A stretch of 64,000 bases of DNA, taken from positions 186,001 through 250,000 of the forward strand of contig NZ_KZ679053.1 of NCBI RefSeq assembly GCF_003024195.1. Reading direction: 5' to 3'. Positions 29,652-38,954 of the stretch are shown here, in pieces (the stretch's first letter is position 1; each line of letters opens with the position of its first letter). A model generated the notes under the pieces. That model did no database searches, had not been told where the DNA came from, and saw only the letters and a list, made by a program, of their open reading frames with translations. Made by a program: the position numbers and the translations under genes. This DNA comes from Streptomyces dioscori (GTDB lineage Bacteria > Actinomycetota > Actinomycetes > Streptomycetales > Streptomycetaceae).

Positions 29652-30413
29652 GTGGACCTCTCCAACCGCACCGTTCTCATCGTCGGCGGAACCTCGGGCA
29701 TCGGGCGAGAGCTGGCCCGGCGGTTCGCTGCGGCAGGCAGCACCGTGGCCGTCGGCGGCCGCAGTCCGGAGGCACTCTCGGAACTCGCCGGGGAAGGACT
29801 CGGCACGATCAGCATCGACATCACCGACAGTGCCTCCGTCGCATCTGCCCGTGACGAAACGCTCGCCCGGTACCCCGAGCTGGACACCGTGGTGACGATG
29901 TCGGGGGTCATGCTCCTGGAGGATCTCCGCGACCCCGCGCACTTCGAGGACGCAGCAACGACGATCGACACCAACCTGCTCGGCACCATCCGGGTCATCG
30001 ACGCCTTCACTCCCCACCTGATCCAGCGGGGCGCCGGCACCTTCATCACCGTCACCTCCGGCATCGCCTTCCTGCCGTTCCCGCCCATGCCCAGCTACGC
30101 CGCCTCGAAGGCCGCGGTGCACGCCTACTCCGAGGCACTGCGCGCGCAGCTCGACGGCACCGGCGTCGGCGTAGTGGAGCTCGTTCCCCCGGCCGTCGCC
30201 ACGGCAGGCCAGGAAAAGGTGAACCCGCACGCGCTGCCGTTGGACGACTTCGCCACCGAGGTCATGCACCTGCTCGCACAGGACCCCACCCCCCGCGAGA
30301 TTCTGGTGAAGGGCGTACTCGTGCACCGCTGGGCCGAGCGCGACGGCACCTACGACGGCCTCGTCGCACAGCGGTCCCAGGCCCTGGCCATGCTCCCCAG
30401 CCGCCAAGGCTGA
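29652..30413 (+). CDS. Short-chain dehydrogenase, DltE-like
   Basis: A 253-aa SDR with the cofactor motif VGGTSGIG at residues 11-18, VVTMSGVM in the place of the NNAG motif, ITVTSG near 135 carrying the catalytic Ser, and YAASKAA near 150. The motif changes (TMSG instead of NNAG) are typical of the DltE-like branch of SDRs. GTG 29652 follows AAGGGAAA at normal distance. It is divergent from the XRE/MmyB regulator, a common pairing in Streptomyces where the regulator senses a small molecule and controls one SDR. Confidence 0.9.
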   Translation: MDLSNRTVLIVGGTSGIGRELARRFAAAGSTVAVGGRSPEALSELAGEGLGTISIDITDSASVASARDETLARYPELDTVVTMSGVMLLEDLRDPAHFEDAATTIDTNLLGTIRVIDAFTPHLIQRGAGTFITVTSGIAFLPFPPMPSYAASKAAVHAYSEALRAQLDGTGVGVVELVPPAVATAGQEKVNPHALPLDDFATEVMHLLAQDPTPREILVKGVLVHRWAERDGTYDGLVAQRSQALAMLPSRQG

Positions 30414-30439
30414 CACCCTTCCCCGCCCGATCGGCGGCC

Positions 30440-30661
30440 TCACCGTTCATCGCCCGAACCTGCCACCCGAACGGTTCCGCCTGCGCGGCCCCCCTCCCGG
30501 GCGGCAACAGTCTCAGCGGCGGGGGTCTCCGGGGGCATCAGGCTGGTGCGTTCGGCGATCGCCTCCGCGGACGGCTTGAAGTGGCGGCGGACGTTCTCCG
30601 GCCTCTTGCGCCGGGACATCACCGTCAGCAGTGAGGTGCCCTGCTCGATGGGGAGGTGCAA
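30440..30661 (-). pseudogene. Possible integrase C-terminal remnant
   Basis: The minus frame reads MHLPIEQGTSLLTVMSRRKR then PENVRRHFKPSAEAIAERTS. The stretch resembles the very end of actinobacterial tyrosine integrases, where a similar xRRYxxPS segment carries the catalytic Tyr; here the Tyr is replaced by His (RRHFKPS). With no upstream core it is at best a dead tail. It lies in the gap between the SDR and GH89 genes (30414-30741), which holds nothing else. Confidence 0.3.
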
Positions 30662-30741
30662 GTCCCGTTCAGACGACGCCTCCCGACCTTCGCGGGAGCC
30701 TCATGAGGTCCGGCAGCGACGTCAAGCCGCCATCTCTGTCC

Positions 30742-32982
30742 TCACGAGTCCCGGACGGTTCGCACAGCGAGAGCAAGGACAGCAGCTGCAGCCGACCGCG
30801 TGTCCCCGTACGGACGGTCGGGGTAGGTGGTTTCCGCCCGGTTCCACTGGTCCGCCCTGATATACCAGTTGACAGGTTTGGTTGTCCCGCCGACGAGGGT
30901 TGCGCGGACCTCGTTGAGCCACAGCGACCAGCGGGCGCGGTAGTAGCCACCCACGAGACCGGCCCAGGAGCGGGTTGCGTATTCGGCCAGAACGGCTGAG
31001 TCCTCATAACCCCAGGAGGTCAGCAGGCGCTTCGCCTCCATGGAGAGGTAGCGACTCTCCTCCTCGTCGGCGCCCCATGCTTGGGCGTCGGCCAGCCACC
31101 TGCCGAGCAGGAAATGTTCATTCGTGGCAAGCACGACGTCCTGCGCGTCGATCAGGTCGAGCAGGTGCCGTGTGGCGTCGTCGAAGGCCTTGAGATCGCG
31201 TGAGCGTGCGGCGGATGCGACGGTGTGCAGGGCTGTCCGTGCCACGTCGTCTGCGACCTGGCGTGCGAGGTCCACGAGATCGTAGGACATGCCGGGGGAG
31301 TCCAACCGCTCGGCGGCATCCAGCAGCGCCCGCAGCGCCGGGATCAGGGCTCCGTCCGGATAGGCGGCGGCTCGCGGGCCCATCAGACTGGCCTGGTTCG
31401 CGTCCAGACTCGGCACGGCTGCGATCACTGAATCGGTGCTGGCGTAGGGCGGGACTGCTTCGGTCATGGCGTCTTCCACCTGGAGGAGAGTGGCGGCGAA
31501 CTCGGGTGCGCCGTGCACCTCTGCGGCATCGACCGGGATGCCCGCCAAAGCCTGCACGGTCTCTGCGGGAAGGCCGCCCTGTGTGCCGTGCCGCCATGGT
31601 CCGTAGGCGGTACGCAGCAGGATCCGCCATGCCTCGTTGGCTTGTGGGTCCGCTGCGCCATAGCGCGATGCCGTCCACTCCTGTACCCAGGAGCGGAGGT
31701 CGATGGGCTGGCCAGCCCAGGTGAGGTCGTTGAAAAGGTCCCACAGGACAGGGTTGTTCCCGACGCCCTCGGCCATATTGGCGAGCCCGACCAACCCGGG
31801 TGCCCTGTGGCCATGACGCCACTGGAGGGGCAGAGCCGCCACGTCCGCCAGGTCACCGTAAAGGGCTGTTCGACCCCCGTAGTTGGGCAAGATGCCCAGC
31901 ACCCAGTCCGTTCCGCCGAACCCGTCCTCGTGATGGTGCTCACCGGTGAGGTCGAGAACGAGGACGCGATCGGTGTCGATGGCGTCGAGCAGTTCACGAC
32001 GAGGATTCCCCGCCCAGGCCTGCATGACCCAAGTGGCATCCGGATTTGCAGCCGTCATCGCCTTCTGTACCCCGCAGGCCGCCGAGCCGAGATCAGTGCC
32101 TCCGGTGCTACCGCCCTCGTGGATCAAGTCCACCGCCCACATTCCGGTAGTACCGAACGCGGCTCGTTGCTCGCGGTAGAACGTCGTTGCCACGGATGCG
32201 TAGGCATGTGTGGTCGTGTCGAGCCAATCAGGCCGTATCGGGCCGGCAACGTCCTTGAACCAGCGGCCTTGCGGTACGGTACGGGCACCGGCATGGTGTT
32301 TGCTGAAATCAGGCGGGACCGTGCCGCTGAAACCTGGCAGGATCGGACAGATATCTAGTTCCTGCATTTGCTCGATCACTCTACGGGCCAGTGTCGCCCG
32401 GTTGTTGACGAGCGCCCTGCTGATACCGCGGCCGAAGTTCTGGATATTGTTCAGCCAGAGCCACGGCTGGTGCGATGGCGGTCCCAGCCACTGCAGGATT
32501 TCCTGCTCGTCGTATCCGTAGCGCAGGAATGTATTCAGATAGGCCAACTCCTGGCCAAGAGTGAGATGAGCTGCGTTCACTCCACCGGCCGCCAGTAGAT
32601 CGATCTCATGTTCCCATTGCGCCCAGTCGTAGAACGGGGTCGTGTACCCGCCGACGGTCAGGTTGTACGCGACTCGGCGGTCGAACAACGCATCGCCGGA
32701 AACCTCCGCTGCCTCGGGCAAGTCGCGGTCGACCGGCCGAGTGCCGAGACGCGAGACGTGCGCGACACCGGTGCGGCGTGCGAACGAGGCGTAGCCGGCG
32801 ACGGCTGAACCGGCGCCGGAGGCGGTGATGACCAGAATGTCTCCGCTTGATCGGACATGGAATCCGTCGTTGATCTGCGTGGTGATGGTGACCCTGACAG
32901 CGTGTTCCGGCAATCCGCTGAGTCGGCGAACCGCCGCCTGAGCGGCCGCTGCCGGCGACGCGGAATGCTGATACTCGGTCAT
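30742..32982 (-). CDS. GH89 alpha-N-acetylglucosaminidase (NAGLU-like), apparently cytoplasmic
   Basis: A 746-aa glycoside hydrolase of family 89. The N-terminal domain carries DRRVAYNLTVGGYTTPFYDW near residue 100, then WLWLNNIQNFGRG near 170, LPGFSGTVPPDFSKHH near 210, and the two predicted catalytic glutamates in DLIHEGG near 282 and NMAEGVGNNP near 420; the C-terminal helical domain is complete. It removes terminal alpha-linked GlcNAc. No signal peptide is seen: ATG 32982 overlaps the MFS stop by 4 bases (ATGA), so the start is well fixed. Secreted bacterial relatives are common; this one should act on imported oligosaccharides, delivered by the coupled MFS transporter. Confidence 0.92.
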   Translation of the reverse strand: MTEYQHSASPAAAAQAAVRRLSGLPEHAVRVTITTQINDGFHVRSSGDILVITASGAGSAVAGYASFARRTGVAHVSRLGTRPVDRDLPEAAEVSGDALFDRRVAYNLTVGGYTTPFYDWAQWEHEIDLLAAGGVNAAHLTLGQELAYLNTFLRYGYDEQEILQWLGPPSHQPWLWLNNIQNFGRGISRALVNNRATLARRVIEQMQELDICPILPGFSGTVPPDFSKHHAGARTVPQGRWFKDVAGPIRPDWLDTTTHAYASVATTFYREQRAAFGTTGMWAVDLIHEGGSTGGTDLGSAACGVQKAMTAANPDATWVMQAWAGNPRRELLDAIDTDRVLVLDLTGEHHHEDGFGGTDWVLGILPNYGGRTALYGDLADVAALPLQWRHGHRAPGLVGLANMAEGVGNNPVLWDLFNDLTWAGQPIDLRSWVQEWTASRYGAADPQANEAWRILLRTAYGPWRHGTQGGLPAETVQALAGIPVDAAEVHGAPEFAATLLQVEDAMTEAVPPYASTDSVIAAVPSLDANQASLMGPRAAAYPDGALIPALRALLDAAERLDSPGMSYDLVDLARQVADDVARTALHTVASAARSRDLKAFDDATRHLLDLIDAQDVVLATNEHFLLGRWLADAQAWGADEEESRYLSMEAKRLLTSWGYEDSAVLAEYATRSWAGLVGGYYRARWSLWLNEVRATLVGGTTKPVNWYIRADQWNRAETTYPDRPYGDTRSAAAAVLALAVRTVRDS

Positions 32983-34283
32983 GGAGTCTCCCAATGAGGG
33001 TGCTGCGTGGACACGGTCTGCGTACGGACACGCAGGACCGCAAGGGATCCGATCAATGCGATGGAGCCGCCGAGAAGGAAAAGCGTCGGATAACCGCCGA
33101 GGATCGTCACCGCGAGTGATGCGATGAAAGGGGCGATGACCTGAGGAGCGGTCAAGGCGATATGGAATACGCCGAGGTCACGGCCGGCGTCGCCGGTTTT
33201 CGGCAGTACGAGTGTCGCCAGCGCCAGGTCCACCCCGAGGAAGACCCCTAGAGCGAATCCGCTCAACGCGGTGCAGAAAAGAAATGCAGACCACGTCTGC
33301 CACCTGAGAGGGATGAACAAGGCACTGGAAAGCAGCAGCGATGACATCAGTACAAAACCGCGGTGCCGTCCGAAACGGTCCACGAGGGGCCCTGCGCAGG
33401 CAGTACCCACCGTGACAAATACCAGGCTGATCGTCAGTGCGGTGGCAACGCCTTCGGCAGCCGTCACGCCCAGTGGGGGCGCTATGAAATCTTGCAGGAT
33501 GTAAAGGGTGAACCCGTTGACCATGTTGTAGCCGAGGTAAAGGACGGTTCGGGAGACGAACACCCAGCGGTAGTCGCTGGAGGTGAGGCCCGCGAACATC
33601 TGCCGCAATTCTGTACCGGCGCTCCTCGGCCTGTGCCGTTCGGGCGGACTGTGCCGCACCTCCCGGGCCAGCCAGGCCGAGACTGCCGAGGCGAGCGCAA
33701 AGGCCGCGGCCAGTAGCCCGTAGCCAAGCGCAGCGGAATCCACGAACAACGCCCCGAGCTGTACTCCAATGACACTTCCGACGGGCAGACCTAGGCCTTG
33801 CACGGTACTGGCGAGACCGTGGCGGTGCGATGGGATCCGATCCGGGATCGTCGTGAGGACGACGTTGAGTCCGATGTTCACGGTGCCCTGGACCAGGAAC
33901 CAGCCGATGAGCAGCCCGGCAACTGATCCGACGGCGCCCAGCAGGAGGAGGGAAACGGCCGTCGCGAGGCCGCCGAACAGGATCCAGGGGGTCCGTCGTC
34001 CCCACCGGCTTCTGGTGCGATCGGAGAGCAGACCGATTACGGGTGGCACAGCAAGGGAAGCGATCGCGCTGACTCCGGTGATGAGTGCCAATGTCGAGGG
34101 GGCTGCGTCTCCGGCGATGCGTCTGACCTGTGCCGGCAACAGAACGGAAAGCACTCCGCCGATCGCTGCGTAGCCGAACACATTGATCAGGAAAAGTGAC
34201 GCCAGTACCGGCCAGAGTCGTAGACCGGCGCCCTCGTGCGGGGAGCGCTTCAGCTCACCCGGCCGCAGAAACGGCAGATGCAT
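32979..34283 (-). CDS. MFS/GPH-like transporter coupled to GH89
   Basis: About 434 aa, twelve membrane helices. The loop GLLSDRTRSRWGRRTPWILF is typical of the GPH (glycoside-pentoside-hexuronide:cation) symporter branch, as is GPLVDRFGRHRG in the second half. The frame is open to 34391, but I prefer ATG 34283, which starts MHLPFLRPGELKRS, has AAGG upstream and leaves room for the promoter. It is translationally coupled to the GH89 gene (ATGA), so it probably imports the alpha-GlcNAc-containing saccharide. A degenerate AACGTT-core site (34353-34370) lies upstream but matches the box too weakly to be called. Confidence 0.85.
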   Translation of the reverse strand: MHLPFLRPGELKRSPHEGAGLRLWPVLASLFLINVFGYAAIGGVLSVLLPAQVRRIAGDAAPSTLALITGVSAIASLAVPPVIGLLSDRTRSRWGRRTPWILFGGLATAVSLLLLGAVGSVAGLLIGWFLVQGTVNIGLNVVLTTIPDRIPSHRHGLASTVQGLGLPVGSVIGVQLGALFVDSAALGYGLLAAAFALASAVSAWLAREVRHSPPERHRPRSAGTELRQMFAGLTSSDYRWVFVSRTVLYLGYNMVNGFTLYILQDFIAPPLGVTAAEGVATALTISLVFVTVGTACAGPLVDRFGRHRGFVLMSSLLLSSALFIPLRWQTWSAFLFCTALSGFALGVFLGVDLALATLVLPKTGDAGRDLGVFHIALTAPQVIAPFIASLAVTILGGYPTLFLLGGSIALIGSLAVLRVRTQTVSTQHPHWETP

Positions 34284-34540
34284 GTGGATTGCCTTGGGTA
34301 GTCGGGCGGAGCGGGCGCTGGCTGCATTCAGTCCCGACGGAGGCGAGAATCGAGGCCGAACGTTCTTCCCTGTGAGCGGCCTGGCTACCATCGGCCGGTC
34401 TGCGCCTGGTTGACCACATGCCTGACCGTGTCATGCCATTGAGGCTCGGGGTGGATGCTGGGGTTCCTCGGTCGACCATCTCGTCGGCGACCACGTCCGC
34501 AACGGACGCAGTCCTCATCCGTTGCGTTCGGAATGCTGGG

Positions 34541-35323
34541 TCAGACGCTCACAGTCGGGGGAAGGTGCATGACGCGGTTGAGTCCGCCGTCGACCGTAAT
34601 GGCTGCACCGTTGACGTAGCTGGCTTCCGAGCTGGCCAGAAAGGCGACGACGGCGGCGATTTCCTCGGGTGTTCCCATGCGGCGCATGGGAATGTGCGCC
34701 GAATACGTCTCGACGGCACCCGAGACGTCGCCCATGAACCCGGTCATGCCTGTCGGATAGATCACGCCCGGGTGTACCGTATTCGAGCGAATTCCCTTCG
34801 CGCCGTATTCAATCGCGATGCTGGCGCTCAGACTTTCCGCGGCGCTCTTGGCGGCACCGTAGGCGGGCTGGCCGTAGTTGCTGTGCAGAGCGTTGGACGA
34901 GCCGACATTCACGATGTTGCCACGAGTCCGCTCCAGATGTGGGATCGCAGCCTTGGCCGCGTAGAGGACCGCGCCCGCGTTGACGGCGATGATGTCCTGC
35001 CAGGTCTGCTTATCCAGCCCGGCGAGCAAACCGATGTCGCTCGCACCTGCGCAGTTCACGAGGACGTCCAGGCGGCCGAACGATTGAGCCGCTCCGTCGA
35101 CCAGCTCGACCACAGCCGCCTCGTCTCGGACGTCAACCACTCGCTGGACGATCGTGCTGCCCCCAGGGGCATGGTCGACGGTTCGGCTCAACTTCTCCGT
35201 ATCGCGGCTGGCGATGACTACCGTCGCACCTTCTTCGGCGAGCCGTAGAGCGATCGCGGCCCCCATGCCGGACCCGCCCCCAGTCACCAGTGCGACGCGG
35301 TCGGAAAACCGATTGCATTTCAT
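34541..35323 (-). CDS. Short-chain dehydrogenase upstream of the GH89 operon
   Basis: A 260-aa classical SDR: TGGGSGMG at residues 14-21, VLVNCAGAS near 88, VGSSNAL near 141 and YGAAKSA near 156 are the cofactor, stabilising and catalytic motifs; HPGVIYPTGM and SYVNGAAITVDGG complete the fold. ATG 35323 has AAAGGAA upstream. It lies before the MFS-GH89 pair on the same strand with a 257-base gap, so it may be co-regulated and act on the released sugar or aglycone. A half-conserved AACGTT box lies 220 bases upstream. Confidence 0.92.
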   Translation of the reverse strand: MKCNRFSDRVALVTGGGSGMGAAIALRLAEEGATVVIASRDTEKLSRTVDHAPGGSTIVQRVVDVRDEAAVVELVDGAAQSFGRLDVLVNCAGASDIGLLAGLDKQTWQDIIAVNAGAVLYAAKAAIPHLERTRGNIVNVGSSNALHSNYGQPAYGAAKSAAESLSASIAIEYGAKGIRSNTVHPGVIYPTGMTGFMGDVSGAVETYSAHIPMRRMGTPEEIAAVVAFLASSEASYVNGAAITVDGGLNRVMHLPPTVSV

Positions 35324-35542
35324 GTTCCATTCCTTTCGATCCCGGCAAGCCGGAGAATGTCGGCATTGTCGGCCGCCGAGTTCGCCGCAATTGCGTTACT
35401 CAGGCGCCCATGCAGCTCTCCCGTTTCGGGCTGTGAACATGTCTTTAACTTATTCCACGGTAAGCAGGCTGGGGATGCACGATTCATGACTGCAGCTAAC
35501 GCGCCGGTGGAAAGGGGGAGTATCGAAGCGCCTCGCTGTGAG

Positions 35543-35560
35543 GTGTAGAACGTTCGTTCT
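35543..35560. promoter_or_regulatory. Partial AACGTT box upstream of the SDR-MFS-GH89 genes
   Basis: GTGTAGAACGTTCGTTCT keeps TAGAACGTT and the right TCT but not the left AGA. A second core, ACACCGAACGTTCTGCCG (35598-35615), is followed on the minus strand by TTGACG, so that copy could serve the SDR gene. Both are weaker than the boxes at 1975, 6093 and 12201. Confidence 0.35.
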
Positions 35561-35615
35561 TATGCTGAAGCATGCATGAGGAGGGTCGCTCGCGTCAACA
35601 CCGAACGTTCTGCCG

Positions 35616-36158
35616 CGGGCCTGCTTCTGCAGGCTCATGGCGGAGGCGGTCGACGGCAAGGCGTCGAGGGCTCACGGTTGCCGAGTTGCGGAAGCTAACC
35701 ATGGCGAGGTGATCACGCACTCAGACGGACAGTGGGGAATCGCAGGCCGGAGCTGGACGCGTAGACGCCGGACGGATGGATGAGCATGTGAAGCCTCTGG
35801 TGGAGGCGGTTCTCTTGGCAGAGAAGCCATCTACCAGGGAATTCGTGTGTCTGTCAGCCCAACTGTCCGGCTGTCGTGGGAGGTTGTAAAGGGCTCAGTG
35901 ACGTCGAGGTGACGTCCGTCCTGTCGTTACTGGCGGCCCGGCGACTACGACGCCGTACGCCATCCGCGCCGTGCGCGGGGTGGACGACCTGCGCTTGCCC
36001 GTCGAGGCTCCGGTGAACTGGTTTGAGCCGGAACTGCGGTCCTGCTCGCTGTGTGAACCTGACCAAGCTCACGCAGCGATCATCGGAGAGTGTGCCGACT
36101 TCCGCCTGGGGGCCGCTGGCCGGCCGAACGCTGCCACGCGATTGCGTTCGCAGACGTT
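35616..36158. other. Gene-free stretch with a possible short coding remnant
   Basis: Around 35930-36160 the plus frame reads TTTPYAIRAVRGVDDLRLPV then EAPVNWFEPELRSCSLCEPD and has good codon bias, but there is no start and I recognise no family. Nothing else is seen. Confidence 0.3.
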
Positions 36159-37031
36159 TTAGAGGCCGAAGAACTCGGTGATGATGTCTGCTGTGTCGAG
36201 CTGGTGGCTGGTCTTGCCGATGAGTGCCGGAGCGGAGGAAGCGCCGGGAACGGTGTGGCCGCCGCGGTGGATGGTGTAGAGGACCACCGAGGGGACGCCT
36301 TCTGCCTCATAGGTTGTGCGTTCGACCTCGGTGGGGTCGGCCGTAATCCTCTTCGGCAGACGTGTGGCTGTGGGTTCGGTGGTAATCCCATTGCGCTCGG
36401 CGAAGTAGCGAGCCGTGCGGGTGGCTGACCAGCTGGAGCCGCCTACTTTGAAGAGGGTGCGCAGGGCCCATTTCATGGTGCCGCCCTGGTAGGACACGAT
36501 GGGGTCCTTCGTGCCGTGGATCAACATGACCGGTACGGATGCCCGTGGTGCCTGACTGGCGAGGAAGTTCTCCGGTGCGGGCATGGTTGCGGCGATCACT
36601 GTGACACCCGCCAGCAGGCTGGGAATCTCATGGGCGAGACGGATGGCCATCTGGCCGCCGTTGGAGTAACCGACCGCATAGACACGACTGGGGTCGATGC
36701 GCCGGTCCGAGGCGTACGTGGCGATGACTGAGCGGGCGAAGCCGACATCGTCGATGTCGGCTCGGCGGGCCGGGAAGTGGCTTTCGCGGCGGGCGTCGTT
36801 CCAGTTGCCGCGATAGCCGTCGAGGTAGGCGACCAGTGCGCCCCGGGCGGCGAGCGCGTCGTAGACGCCACCGGTGAAGGCGCGATGCTTGTCACCGGTC
36901 TGGCCGGAACCGTGGAACACGAGAATCAGCGGCCTGGCCTCGCCCGGCGCTGCGGTGCCGACAAGAGTGAAGGTGCGGGTGGCCTCGCCGACAGCGACGC
37001 TGCTGCGGGTGGCTGTGAGGGTGCTGGACAT
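36159..37031 (-). CDS. Alpha/beta hydrolase, PHB-depolymerase/LpqC-like
   Basis: A 290-aa serine hydrolase of the polyhydroxybutyrate depolymerase-like esterase group. The oxyanion strand LILVFHGSGQTGDKHRAF is near residue 36, the nucleophile elbow VGYSNGGQMA near 125, an acid in IHGTKDPIVSYQGG near 175, and the catalytic His in RGGHTVPG near 262. No signal peptide. ATG 37031 is preferred over the upstream in-frame codon because AAGGAAA sits 7 bases before it. It starts 14 bases after the epoxide-hydrolase-like gene and is the second gene of that unit, under the divergent TetR. Confidence 0.88.
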   Translation of the reverse strand: MSSTLTATRSSVAVGEATRTFTLVGTAAPGEARPLILVFHGSGQTGDKHRAFTGGVYDALAARGALVAYLDGYRGNWNDARRESHFPARRADIDDVGFARSVIATYASDRRIDPSRVYAVGYSNGGQMAIRLAHEIPSLLAGVTVIAATMPAPENFLASQAPRASVPVMLIHGTKDPIVSYQGGTMKWALRTLFKVGGSSWSATRTARYFAERNGITTEPTATRLPKRITADPTEVERTTYEAEGVPSVVLYTIHRGGHTVPGASSAPALIGKTSHQLDTADIITEFFGL

Positions 37032-37045
37032 GGCGTTTCCTTGGG

Positions 37046-37939
37046 TCAGGCGAAAAAGTCGATCAGGGTGTCGGCCATCCATTCGGGTGCTTCCTCCGGT
37101 ACGAAATGCGCCGCACCCGGTGCGACGGCGCCTGTGGTGTTCGGGGCAACCTGCCGCACCGCTTGCTCGACGCTGTCCCGCATGCCGTGTTCACCTCCGA
37201 TGGCCAGAACCGGAATATGCAGTGGTCCCTCGGCGGCCAGCGCGACCACCTGGTTCCCGGACTCTCCCGCGCGGTAGAACTCGAAGCTCGCGTGCAATGC
37301 GGCGGGGTCGCGCAGGGCATCGACGTAGACGTCGACCGCAGCCTGGGGGATGGCCTCGGGGCTGGCGGCTTTAGTGGCGAACTGGTAACCGAAGTAGATC
37401 TCCTCGCGGCCGGACACCATGCGCTCGTTGATCTCGGCCAGACGATTGAAGACGAAGTGCCAGGCCAGCTCGTTGACCTCGGGCGGCATGAGCAGTGGGG
37501 GCATCGGAGTGAAGCCGGCGAGGACGGCCTCGGCCAGCACGAGCTTGCTCACCCGGTCGCGATGGCGAGCAGCGAGCACGTAACCGACCATCATTCCCAT
37601 GTCGTAGCCCGCGACCTGGAAACTGTCGTGGCCCAAGGAGGTCATCAGGCCGGCCATGTCATCGGCCAGCGTGATCGCGTCGTACCCGCTGGCAGGTTTG
37701 CCGCTGGCACCCATGCCGCGCATGTCGGCGGCCACGACCGTGAATTGCTCTGCGAGAGCAGGCATCACCAGCCGCCAGCAGTACCAGAACTGCGGCCACC
37801 CTGGCAACAGCAGCAGTGCCGGGCCGGACCCTCCGATCGCCGCATGCAGTTCCACGCCGTTCACATTCACAGTGCGGCTGGTGAACGTGTCGACAAAGCC
37901 GGCCGGAAGGTGCGGGACGGTGTCCACGGTGAAAGGCAT
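37046..37939 (-). CDS. Alpha/beta hydrolase with Asp nucleophile, epoxide-hydrolase-like
   Basis: A 297-aa enzyme of the epoxide hydrolase/haloalkane dehalogenase branch. LLLPGWPQFWYCWRLVMPAL near residue 52 carries the HGxP-type oxyanion motif (PGWP here), and the nucleophile elbow VAGYDMGMMVG has Asp instead of Ser near 112, which separates it from esterases. The late GAAHFVPEEAPEW near 280 provides the catalytic His. ATG 37939 has GAGGAGA upstream. It is divergent from a TetR gene with two operators in between, so the operon is probably induced by a xenobiotic or a reactive metabolite. Confidence 0.88.
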   Translation of the reverse strand: MPFTVDTVPHLPAGFVDTFTSRTVNVNGVELHAAIGGSGPALLLLPGWPQFWYCWRLVMPALAEQFTVVAADMRGMGASGKPASGYDAITLADDMAGLMTSLGHDSFQVAGYDMGMMVGYVLAARHRDRVSKLVLAEAVLAGFTPMPPLLMPPEVNELAWHFVFNRLAEINERMVSGREEIYFGYQFATKAASPEAIPQAAVDVYVDALRDPAALHASFEFYRAGESGNQVVALAAEGPLHIPVLAIGGEHGMRDSVEQAVRQVAPNTTGAVAPGAAHFVPEEAPEWMADTLIDFFA

Positions 37940-37968
37940 CGGTGTCTCCTCGTGCCGGACCCAACCAC

Positions 37969-38021
37969 AAACGGATGAGCCATCCGCTTCAAAGTAACAC
38001 AACCGGATACACCATCTGGTT
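37969..38021. promoter_or_regulatory. Twin 21-base TetR operators
   Basis: AAACGGAT-N5-ATCCGCTT (37969-37989) and AACCGGAT-N5-ATCTGGTT (38001-38021), 32 bases centre to centre, lie between the divergent hydrolase and TetR starts. The second copy ends 10 bases before the TetR start codon, so it would block that gene directly. Confidence 0.7.
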
Positions 38022-38031
38022 AGGGTGGGGT

Positions 38032-38604
38032 ATGAACACTCCGCCGTTGCGCAAGGACGCCGTCCAGAACAGGCACCGCATCATCGAGATCGCCCGGCGG
38101 TACGTCGATGACGGCAGGCCCCTGCAGCTCAACGACGTGGCGCGGACCGCATCTATCGGCGTGGCCACCGTCTACCGGCACTTTCCAACACCGGAAGCTC
38201 TGCTGGAGACCATCGCGCTGCCTGCCATCGAGAAGCTGCTGCGGCGAGCCGAGCACGCATTGGCCGAGGACGACCCCTGGACGGCGTTGCGTGATTTCCT
38301 CGCCGCGGCGATCGAAGTCCTGCTGACCGACCCGGCAGTCTCTCCGGTGTTCGCCGCAGCAACTGACGCCCTGGAGGACACCAGCGACTGCAAACGAAGG
38401 CTCGCCACAGCCTTTGCTGAGCTGCTGGCACGCGCGCATGCGGCGGGAGTCATCGATTCCGGCGTCACCGAGTCGGACATGGTCCCTCTGATGTGCGGCA
38501 TTGCCTACGCCGCGAACATCCAAAGCACCCTCGACCCAACCGAACGAGCCACGCTCGGCTTGCGCTACCTCGACCTGCTCCTCACCGGCCTGCACCGCCC
38601 CTGA
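38032..38604 (+). CDS. TetR-family repressor of the hydrolase operon
   Basis: A 190-aa TetR-type regulator: KDAVQNRHRIIEIARRYVDD is helix 1, LNDVARTASIGVATVYRHFP the HTH with recognition helix, followed by the ligand domain. ATG 38032 is just behind the second of two matching 21-base operators. No strong ribosome site precedes it beyond GGGTGGGG. Divergent arrangement with an epoxide-hydrolase-like gene and an esterase gene argues that it represses both itself and them. Confidence 0.92.
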   Translation: MNTPPLRKDAVQNRHRIIEIARRYVDDGRPLQLNDVARTASIGVATVYRHFPTPEALLETIALPAIEKLLRRAEHALAEDDPWTALRDFLAAAIEVLLTDPAVSPVFAAATDALEDTSDCKRRLATAFAELLARAHAAGVIDSGVTESDMVPLMCGIAYAANIQSTLDPTERATLGLRYLDLLLTGLHRP

Positions 38605-38954
38605 TCTGCACCGCCCCTGATCACGACAGCCGTTCGAGGTCGCGGCTTGAGGGTGCAGACGCCGCCGGTACCCAGCGCCGCGGCACAGGCCGAAGAACAC
38701 GCAGGGTGCTGCGAGTTACTGGGCCAGGGGGAGAGCTGAAGGCTGAACGCTGGTGAACCTTTGACGAGATGGGTCACCGCGGTCCCGGATACGGGAGGCA
38801 TCCGGCCGGCTCGTATCCTCATCTGCCTCGCCCGTCGGCGCGTCGACGTCCTGCACGCCCTCCTGAAATACCGCATGCTCTGCCAGCTAACCCGGATACG
38901 AACAACCAGCCTGACCAAGCCCGCATCCCTCCACCAAGCAGAGAGAAGTACCAC
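38605..38954. other. 350-base gap between convergent TetR genes
   Basis: No gene or clear hairpin stands out. It is a region where two convergent transcripts end. Confidence 0.4.

Noticed and set aside
34353..34370. Further AACGTT box before the MFS-GH89 genes
   Set aside because: Only the core and a few flanking bases match; both outer triplets are off and no -35 follows.
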